Below are positions 8,035 to 13,599 of a stretch of DNA of 17,661 nucleotides, piece by piece. The stretch's first letter is position 1. Each line of letters starts with the position of its first letter. This stretch comes from JAKAUF01 sp050746205 (GTDB lineage: Bacteria > Acidobacteriota > Terriglobia > Terriglobales > SCQP01). The notes beneath the pieces are model-generated. The model saw nothing but the letters and a program-made list of their open reading frames with translations. It ran no database searches and was not told the origin of the DNA. The DNA is taken from contig JBOGKW010000063.1 in the NCBI GenBank assembly GCA_050746205.1, positions 1-17,661 on the forward strand, written 5' to 3'. The translations under genes and the position numbers were made by a program.

Positions 8035-11000
8035 TTAGAAGTAAAACTTCGCGGCCAACTGGATAATCCGCGGCGGCGTGGTCAGCGAGCTGATTTGGCC
8101 AAAGCTGCCGCTGGCAATGTTCCCGTTGGGGCTGCCGAAGTTGGCGTGGTTGAAGAAGTTGAAGAACTCGCCGCGCACTTGCAGGCGGCGCGTCTCCCCC
8201 AGCCGAAAGTTCTTGAACAGGCTCAGGTCGGTGTTCTCGATGCCCGGCCCGTGGAACATCCGCGGCGCGCAGGTGCCGAACTGCCCCAGTCCCGGCTGGC
8301 TGAAGGCGGCGGGATTGAGGAAAGTCCCGCTGCCGCCGATCCAAAGCTGGCTGGGGTCGGTCGTCGTGCCGGTGAAAAAGTCGCCGGCGCAGTCCGGCCG
8401 ATTACCCCCTTCGCCGTCGGTGAACGTCAGGTCGTTGCCCCCGCCCACGCTGAACGGAATGCCCGATTGCAGCGAGACGATGGCGTTCAGCTGCCAACCG
8501 CCCAGCACCGCCTGCCCGGCGCCGCCGGCGTTGCGCAGGAAGGCGCGCCCGTTGCCCACCGGCAGGTCATAAATGACGTCGCCGACGACGCGATGGGTCA
8601 CATCAAACGGCGAGTTGCCCATCTCCAAACCGTAGTTGTAAGAGTCCTCGGGCTCGGCGCCGCCAGTCAAATTGTCCACGTCATTGGACATGCCGTGGCT
8701 GTAGGTGTAGTTCAGCGAATACATGAAGCCGTTTTGGTACTGCCGCCGCAGCGTGGTTTCGAACGCGGCGTAATCGGTGTTGCCGTCGTCGGTGGCCAGT
8801 TCCAAAAAGGCATGGTTGCCGACCGCCCCCGCCTCCGGACCGCTCAGAACGGTGTTGAGGTTCGGGTAGGGGAAGGTGACGATCGGCTCACCGCTCGTCG
8901 TGTAGCCGGTGATCACCCCTTGGTTGGCGTCGCGCAGCCGGTTCATGTGCCGGGCCCAGGTGCCCACGCCGGTGAAATCCAGCACCGTGTTGTGGTTCAG
9001 TTGAATTTCCGGCCCAAAGCTGACCTGCGTGACGTCCGGGCTGTCCTCGTAGGGATCCTGCGCCCGGATCTGCAGGGAGCTGAGCGGCGGATTCGTAAAG
9101 TCGTTGATCGGAAACCCGCCACCCAGGGTAAACACCGGCGTGGTGCTGCCCAGCGGCTGGCTCAGGCTCCCGTTGACCAAGAAAGGCGGGTTGAGGTCGA
9201 GCATGCTCTCCGAGCCTTGCCGCGCCCGGTGGTCATAGTAGATGCCTGCCCCGCCCCGCCACACCACCGCCGGCATCATGTGATAGGCGAAGCCGAGGCG
9301 GGGGGCGAAGTCGTGGAGGTCGGGATGGATGGTCGAGCGGGCGAACATTCCGGAGGCGTCAGGCGCCACAGGGATCACTTCTCCCCCATTCGTCGGATAG
9401 AAGTTCGACAGTTGATTGGTCCGGCTCAGCAGCGGCGAAAACAGCTCATAGCGCAGGCCGTAGGTGACCGTCAGCTTGGTGGTCATCTGCCACGTGTCCT
9501 GCGCGTACCAGGCCTGGCCGGGGTAATAGTTGTAGGCCACCTGCGGCGTGTCGAAGACGGCGCTGGACATGTCGCCGAGTAAAAAGTCCGGCATGCCGTA
9601 GTTCCCGGCCCCGGTGGAATAGATGCCGCTGGCATTCATGTACCCTTCCGGCGCCTGAATGTCCAGGAAGGTGTCCGAGGCGCGGTGGTACTCATAGCCG
9701 TACTGGAAGTTGTGGTTGCCGTGGATCTGGCTCAGGTTGTCGGTGTATTGCCATACCTGGCCCACCTGGAACTGAGGCCGCCACTGCGACGTGCCCATGC
9801 TCGTCAGCCCGTTGATGGCGATCGGCGGCAGGCCGGAACTATTGGGTCCCACCGGGATGCCGTTCAGCCCGTACTGCGAAGCGTCGGATTGGCCCAGCGT
9901 CACGTCATAGGGATTGCTGTAATCGTGCTCCCGGCTGAAGCCAAAGTGAAACTCGTTCACCAGGGTGGGGCTCAGCGTGCTGGTCCAGCCGATGGAGGTG
10001 GACTGATCGTGAATGGCGAAATCGGTGGCGAAGTTGCCGTTGCCAACCAGCGGATTCGAGGTCCAAGGACCGTCCACGTAGTTCTGATGCTCGTAGCTGT
10101 AGCGCACGAACACCTGATTCGCCGGGTTGATGCTGTGGTCCACGCGCACATCGGTGGAGTAGGTGTGGTTGGGCGCGTTGGTGGTGTACTGGTAGTTATT
10201 GCCTTGGTACAAGCCCGAGGCGTTGTCGCTCTGCAGGTTCGGCAGCGGGTACAGATTGAACAGCTTCTGCCCGACGCTGCTAATGCAGCCCGGAGCGATC
10301 GTGTCCATGGCGCCCGAACCATTGCTGTCGGCGACGACGCAGCCGGCTTGCGAGGGCACCGTCGTAGCCAGCGGTTGATAATTGGCTCCCCCCGGCTCGC
10401 CGGTGATCTCGCGGAAATTGCCCGCCCGCATCAGCGCCGTCGGCACGGAGGAAATAATGGTGCTGTCCTGGTTCGTGCGCAGGCCTTGGAAATCCACGAA
10501 GAAGAAGGTGTTGTTGCGCAGGATCGGGCCGCCCAAGGTGCCGCCGAATTGGTTCATGGAAAATGGGCTGCGGCCCACGCCGTCGGCATTGTTGGCGTAG
10601 GTGTTGGCGTCCAAGCCGCTGTGGCTGTTGAACTCCCATAAATCGCCGTGAAAGTGGTTGCCGCCGGACTTGATCGCGGCATTGATCACCGCGCCCGCCG
10701 AGGTGCCCACTTTGGCGTTATAGGTGCGGGTCTGGATGCGGAACTCGCTCAAGGCGTCCGGTGGCGGATGCACCGCCTGCACCGAGTTCTCCTGCAGGTT
10801 TTCCGACTGCGAGTTGTTGTCGGTGCCGTCCAAAATAAAGTCATTGTCCAGCGAGCTGTTGCCGTTGACGTTGAAGCGGTCGGGCGCCGGATTGGCCACT
10901 TCGGCGGTGGACAGCGAGCCGCCCAATTGATTGCCCTGCGGCGTCTGCGAGACGCCGGCGACCAGCAACGCCAAATCCGAATACCGCCGGCCGTTCAGCG

Positions 11001-11430
11001 GCAGGGTCTCGATCTGTCGCGAGTTGATCACCGCGCCTTGATTGGCGGTTTGGGTCTGCAGGAGGGGCTGGGTCGAGATTACCTGCACCTCCTGCGTCAC
11101 CGCCCCGACCTTCAGCGTGAAGTTCACCGACTGCCGGGACTGCACGGTCACGGTGATGTGGTTGGCTTGCTGCGGGCTGAAGCCCTTGGCGCTAGCCTCG
11201 ACCGTGTACTGCCCGGGGATCAGCCCGGGAAAGACATAATGGCCCGTTCGGTCCGTCACCGTCCGCTGCGCGACCCCGGTCGCGGTGTTGGTGACGGTCA
11301 CCTGAGAGCCGGGCACGGAGGCGCCGCTGGCGTCCTTGACCGCGCCCACGATCGTCCCTAGGCTGGACTGCGCCCAGCCCACTGATGCCAGCAACCCGAG
11401 CAAAGCCACACAACGCAATAGCTGCTTCAT
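8035..11430 (-). CDS. TonB-dependent receptor with N-terminal carboxypeptidase-regulatory-like domain
   Basis: 1,131 residues, an outer-membrane active transporter. The signal peptide is MKQLLRCVALLGLLASVGWA. An Ig-like CarboxypepD_reg domain follows (about 22-105; GTIVGAVKDASGASVPG, then TDRTGHYVFPGLIPGQYTVE). The plug domain (about 110-290) has IETLPLNGRRYSDLALLVAG and DNDFILDGTDNN. The rest is a long barrel with many aromatic alternating strands, ending in Phe (AAKFYF), the usual outer-membrane insertion signal. This architecture is typical of acidobacterial receptors for large or plant-derived carbohydrates; the ligand cannot be read from sequence. ATG 11430 is supported by AGGAGG (11442-11437) 6 nt upstream; the open frame reaches 11457. 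It is the first gene of an operon with iolD and iolB, which suggests, as inference, a cyclitol-containing ligand. The only good promoter I see upstream is about 930 nt away (12369-12398). Confidence 0.95.
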   Translation of the reverse strand: MKQLLRCVALLGLLASVGWAQSSLGTIVGAVKDASGASVPGSQVTVTNTATGVAQRTVTDRTGHYVFPGLIPGQYTVEASAKGFSPQQANHITVTVQSRQSVNFTLKVGAVTQEVQVISTQPLLQTQTANQGAVINSRQIETLPLNGRRYSDLALLVAGVSQTPQGNQLGGSLSTAEVANPAPDRFNVNGNSSLDNDFILDGTDNNSQSENLQENSVQAVHPPPDALSEFRIQTRTYNAKVGTSAGAVINAAIKSGGNHFHGDLWEFNSHSGLDANTYANNADGVGRSPFSMNQFGGTLGGPILRNNTFFFVDFQGLRTNQDSTIISSVPTALMRAGNFREITGEPGGANYQPLATTVPSQAGCVVADSNGSGAMDTIAPGCISSVGQKLFNLYPLPNLQSDNASGLYQGNNYQYTTNAPNHTYSTDVRVDHSINPANQVFVRYSYEHQNYVDGPWTSNPLVGNGNFATDFAIHDQSTSIGWTSTLSPTLVNEFHFGFSREHDYSNPYDVTLGQSDASQYGLNGIPVGPNSSGLPPIAINGLTSMGTSQWRPQFQVGQVWQYTDNLSQIHGNHNFQYGYEYHRASDTFLDIQAPEGYMNASGIYSTGAGNYGMPDFLLGDMSSAVFDTPQVAYNYYPGQAWYAQDTWQMTTKLTVTYGLRYELFSPLLSRTNQLSNFYPTNGGEVIPVAPDASGMFARSTIHPDLHDFAPRLGFAYHMMPAVVWRGGAGIYYDHRARQGSESMLDLNPPFLVNGSLSQPLGSTTPVFTLGGGFPINDFTNPPLSSLQIRAQDPYEDSPDVTQVSFGPEIQLNHNTVLDFTGVGTWARHMNRLRDANQGVITGYTTSGEPIVTFPYPNLNTVLSGPEAGAVGNHAFLELATDDGNTDYAAFETTLRRQYQNGFMYSLNYTYSHGMSNDVDNLTGGAEPEDSYNYGLEMGNSPFDVTHRVVGDVIYDLPVGNGRAFLRNAGGAGQAVLGGWQLNAIVSLQSGIPFSVGGGNDLTFTDGEGGNRPDCAGDFFTGTTTDPSQLWIGGSGTFLNPAAFSQPGLGQFGTCAPRMFHGPGIENTDLSLFKNFRLGETRRLQVRGEFFNFFNHANFGSPNGNIASGSFGQISSLTTPPRIIQLAAKFYF

Positions 11431-11608
11431 GACATTCCTCCTGGGCGCAGCGCCCACTCACGTCTCTACGGCTCGCATGCCTGCGTCCTCTGGAAGCTCA
11501 AACCTCGCCCCCGGCGGCAGGCCCCGCCGGTGGGCTCATGGGAACCGACCATATCCGCGGTAAAACCTCGCTTGGCGCCGCGCCGGGGAGCGAAGCCCCG
11601 TGCGCCGC

Positions 11609-11691
11609 GGCCCGGCGCCTCGGCGGCCAGACCCGCACGGGCGCCCGCCACTGCACGGCCCGGAAGGCGGAGCCGCCAGCGACGCCGGGCC
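11609..11691. repeat. Long-range inverted repeat with internal hairpin
   Basis: GGCCCGGCG (11609-11617) and CGCCGGGCC (11683-11691) are perfect inverted 9-mers enclosing 65 nt. Just inside the right arm is a compact GGCGG-ag-CCGCC palindrome reminiscent of REP-type elements. It could be a folded leader-RNA element or a small palindromic repeat; only one copy is visible here. Confidence 0.35.
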
Positions 11692-11848
11692 ACACCCTTC
11701 CCCCCGGAAATCAGACGGCGCAAAACCCCAAACGAAAGCCGATGCCGGATCGAAATCACCCGGATGCGCGCGGCAAAACCGCTACAGCCGGCGGCAAGCA
11801 AGGCGCAACTGCCGGAGACCGCCTGCCAGAATCCCCGCCACATCTCCC

Positions 11849-11954
11849 CGCGGCAACTTGGAGACGCCCCGAGCGCCAGCGGGCGATGGTCGCCGCCCCT
11901 CGAAGCCCAGCCGCAGCGACCAGCGGGAGCGTCCAGAATAGGGCGGCTGAGCCG
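11849..11954 (+). repeat. Mosaic hairpin repeat, copy A (short form)
   Basis: Shares three blocks with copy B in the same order. Block 1 is CGCGGCAACTTGGAGAC followed by GAGCGCCAGCGGGCG (11871-11885). Block 2 is TCGAAGCCCAGCCGCAGCGA from 11900. Block 3, from GACCAGCGGGAGCGTCCAGA to GGGCGGCTGAGCCG (11918-11954), matches copy B at 36 of 37 positions by eye. It lacks the two hairpin segments that separate the blocks in copy B, so it looks like a deleted or simpler version. It lies 419 nt before the receptor start codon. Confidence 0.85.
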
Positions 11955-12098
11955 CTGATGCCAACTTACAGGAAAAGTGTTCAACCCGGTAGCCAAAAGT
12001 GCGCCGTTCTGCCCCCCGTCCGGGCATTCCATCAGTGCGCTGGGCGGCGCCCAGGCCCTTGCACCCCGCCTTGCCGCCGCGGGGCGCGGCCGACCCGT

Positions 12099-12284
12099 CG
12101 CGGCAACTTGGAGACCGCCCGAGCGCCAGCGGGCGTCCGCTGCCGGCCGTCCCACCCCAGCGTGCGCCGCTGCATGCTGGGGACTCGTCGAAGTCCAGCC
12201 GCAGCGACCCCGGGGTCCCCACAGCGCAGCGGCGCGCTTTGGGGCGGGACCAGCGGGAGCGTCCAGAATGGGGCGGCTGAGCCG
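12099..12284 (+). repeat. Mosaic hairpin repeat, copy B (long form)
   Basis: 186 nt in the same orientation as copy A, with the same three blocks: block 1 from 12099 with GAGCGCCAGCGGGCG at 12121-12135, block 2 from 12188, block 3 at 12248-12284. Two additional segments separate the blocks. The first holds a 10-bp stem CCCCAGCGTG (12155-12164) / CATGCTGGGG (12173-12182) with one G.T pair and an 8-nt loop. The second (about 12209-12250) is GC-rich and can also fold, through CCCC/GGGG arms. No transposase lies nearby, so it is a non-autonomous or structural repeat. Its relation to copies A and C is clear; its function is unknown. Confidence 0.85.
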
Positions 12285-12330
12285 ACTCCGCGCTTGGGGT
12301 TCCGTCGCCACAGTGCCTCCACCTGCTGAC

Positions 12331-12367
12331 CGGTTCGGTCCCGAACCGATTCGGGACCGATTCCCGG
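12331..12367. promoter_or_regulatory. Overlapping palindromes at the predicted start of a minus-strand transcript (candidate operator)
   Basis: GGTCCCGAA (12337-12345) and TTCGGGACC (12350-12358) form a perfect 9-bp inverted repeat with a 4-nt centre. It overlaps a second one, CGGTTCG (12331-12337) / CGAACCG (12342-12348), and the half-site CCGATTC occurs twice in a row. The cluster begins about 11 nt downstream of the -10 box of the minus-strand promoter at 12369-12398, where a repressor would block transcription. Alternatively the same bases fold into an RNA hairpin at the 5' end of that transcript. Confidence 0.55.
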
Positions 12368-12368
12368 C

Positions 12369-12398
12369 ACTGTACTCAGAATCGCGGGGGGCTGTCAA
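12369..12398 (-). promoter_or_regulatory. Candidate sigma-70-type promoter pointing toward the receptor-iolD-iolB operon
   Basis: On the minus strand a perfect TTGACA (12398-12393) is followed after 18 nt by TACAGT (12374-12369), a recognisable -10 box. The start would fall near 12362, inside the palindrome cluster. The next gene in this direction is the TonB-dependent receptor at 11430, so the leader would be about 930 nt and would carry both repeat copies. It could instead drive an unrecognised short RNA. Confidence 0.5.
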
Positions 12399-12417
12399 GC
12401 AGATTTTTAGATGCCCC

Positions 12418-12466
12418 TGGTTTCCGCGCTCGCTGGCTCGCGGCCTCCGCGGCCCCGCGGAAACCA
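12418..12466. promoter_or_regulatory. 11-bp inverted repeat upstream of iolC
   Basis: TGGTTTCCGCG (12418-12428) and CGCGGAAACCA (12456-12466) are a perfect inverted pair with a 27-nt spacer that itself contains the palindrome CCGCGG. It sits between the minus-strand promoter and the iolC start. It could be a pair of operator half-sites, a cruciform/hairpin, or a terminator for transcripts entering from either side. Confidence 0.45.
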
Positions 12467-12472
12467 TACCGT

Positions 12473-12495
12473 ATCGTTTTGGGTGCCGAAACGAT
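12473..12495. promoter_or_regulatory. 7-bp inverted repeat ATCGTTT-N9-AAACGAT upstream of iolC
   Basis: A perfect 7-bp inverted repeat with a 9-nt spacer, 53 nt before the chosen iolC start. Its dyad form and AT-richer arms suit a dimeric regulator site. A weak promoter-like pair follows on the plus strand (TTGACT 12501-12506, 17 nt, TTACGC 12524-12529), which would place this site just upstream of the -35 box. Confidence 0.4.
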
Positions 12496-12547
12496 TCTGG
12501 TTGACTTCGCCGCCGGGGCTGGATTACGCTGCCGCTGTATTTTTTCC

Positions 12548-13564
12548 GTGCCTCCCACCCCCCCCATTCCCCCTCGCTTGGTCGCGCGGCGCGCCGTGGT
12601 GCTGGGCCGCGCCGGCTACGACCTCTACTCGGCCGAGCCGGGGGCGCGCCTGGACCAGACCCGGCGCTTTCAAGCCGGCTTGGGCGGCTCCAGCGCCAAC
12701 ATCGCCGTGGGCCTGGCGCGGCTCGGCTGGCGGGTCAGCATGGCGGCGGCGGTTTCCCGCGACGCGGTGGGACGGTTCATCCAGGCCCGCCTCCGTGCCG
12801 AGGGCATTCGCCTCGACGCGCTGCAAACCGTTGCCGGCCATGCCAGCTCGCTCTGCCTAACCCAGATCGCACCGCCCGATGGGGCGGAGCAGGTGTTTTA
12901 TCGGGGCCAACCGGCAGATGCCCAACTGCGCTGGACGCCGGCCTTATTGGCCGCCTTGCGGACCGCCCGCGGCGGCCTGTTCTTGACCAATGGCACCAGC
13001 CTTTGCGCCCGGCCCGCCCGGACCACGACGCGGCAAGCCTTGGCCGCGGCGCGCCGGGCGGGGATGACCACCGTGCTGGATGTGGATTACCGCGCCTCTT
13101 CCTGGCCCTCGCCCGCGGCCGCGGGACGCGCCGCCTGGGCCGTGCTCCCCCAGGTGGACGTGCTGCTGGCCAACCAAACCGAGATGCGGCTCTTGGCCGC
13201 TGGCGCGCGGCGGCGTGCCGGCGAAAGCTTGGCTCGGGCGGCGCGGACGCGCGGCGTGCGGGTGGTCGTGTGCAAGCTGGGGGCCCGGGGAGCGGTGGCC
13301 TATGGGCCCGGGGGCCGGGTGCGCTGCCCAGCGGCGGAGGCGGAGGTGGTTAGCACCGTCGGCGCCGGAGATGGCTTCGCGGCTGGCTTCCTCGACGGTT
13401 ATGCCCGCGGCTGGCCGCTGGCGGAGTGCTTGGCGCGGGGCAACCTCAGCGCCTCCTGGGTGGTGGCGCGGGTCGGCTGCGCCGAGGTGATGCCCCGTGC
13501 CGCTGACCTGCCCGCCCGGGCCACGCAGTCGCCGCTGCCCCCCGCGGCGGGCAGCGGGGTGTAA
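12548..13564 (+). CDS. iolC: PfkB-family sugar kinase, probable 5-dehydro-2-deoxygluconokinase
   Basis: 338 residues from GTG 12548. IolC phosphorylates 5-dehydro-2-deoxy-D-gluconate, the IolB product, using ATP. The ribokinase fold is complete: LGRAGYDLYS at the N-terminus, the sugar-binding FQAGLGGSSANIAVGLARLG, the lid region with EQVFYRGQPADAQLRW, and the C-terminal anion-hole/catalytic motif VGAGDGF with Asp275. Points that favour IolC over other PfkB kinases are the GxDLY start, GGSxANIAVG, FYRxxxAD, the VLDVDYRASSWPS segment and the late RVGCAEVMP, all matching IolC as I remember it. The start is uncertain: the frame is open from TTG 12479, no Shine-Dalgarno precedes either candidate, and the family core begins near residue 20. 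A 9-bp stem-loop occupies the last codons. First gene of a plus-strand operon; the deacetylase gene starts 35 nt after its stop. The assignment is strengthened by iolD and iolB nearby. Confidence 0.82.
   Translation: MPPTPPIPPRLVARRAVVLGRAGYDLYSAEPGARLDQTRRFQAGLGGSSANIAVGLARLGWRVSMAAAVSRDAVGRFIQARLRAEGIRLDALQTVAGHASSLCLTQIAPPDGAEQVFYRGQPADAQLRWTPALLAALRTARGGLFLTNGTSLCARPARTTTRQALAAARRAGMTTVLDVDYRASSWPSPAAAGRAAWAVLPQVDVLLANQTEMRLLAAGARRRAGESLARAARTRGVRVVVCKLGARGAVAYGPGGRVRCPAAEAEVVSTVGAGDGFAAGFLDGYARGWPLAECLARGNLSASWVVARVGCAEVMPRAADLPARATQSPLPPAAGSGV
13532..13557 (+). terminator. Stem-loop in the last codons of iolC (attenuator-like)
   Basis: CCGCTGCCC (13532-13540), an 8-nt loop and GGGCAGCGG (13549-13557) form a perfect 9-bp stem ending 4 nt before the iolC stop codon. 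It has no T-run, so it more likely tunes expression or mRNA decay between iolC and the deacetylase gene than ends transcription. Confidence 0.3.
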
Positions 13565-13599
13565 GCGGATTGCGACTACTTCGGACAAGGAGATTCCCG

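Larger units (their letters stand above)
11431..12547. other. 1.1-kb non-coding region between divergent receptor and iolC operons
   Basis: No convincing gene. Long open frames on both strands are low-complexity Ala/Arg/Pro/Gly translations of the repeats. The region contains a 9-bp long-range inverted repeat (11609-11691), two copies of a mosaic repeat (11849-11954 and 12099-12284), a small hairpin CTGGGC-ggc-GCCCAG (12040-12054), a promoter-plus-palindrome cluster (12331-12398) and two inverted repeats before iolC (12418-12495). The least GC-rich parts are about 11955-12000 and 12365-12415. I cannot assign a product to 11692-11848 or 11955-12039. Confidence 0.7.

Noticed and set aside
7588..9582. 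664-codon plus-strand frame
   Set aside because: Fully antisense to iolD and the receptor gene, both well supported; no recognisable motif.
11849..12284. CRISPR-like array
   Set aside because: Only two copies here, unequal in length, irregularly spaced and internally mosaic; no cas genes.
11466..12467. 333-codon minus-strand frame and several plus-strand frames upstream of the receptor
   Set aside because: They are translations of the mosaic repeats (recurring LDAPAG and TPAGAR-VSK peptides) with low-complexity composition; no frame shows family similarity or a ribosome-binding site.
12479..12547. iolC start at TTG 12479
   Set aside because: The extra 23 residues are not family-like, overlap the 12473-12495 inverted repeat and have no ribosome-binding site. 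GTG 12548 is preferred, though not proven.
13570..13599. Deacetylase start 30 nt upstream at 13570
   Set aside because: ATG 13600 has AAGGAG at the right distance, whereas the upstream codon would place that ribosome-binding site inside the gene.
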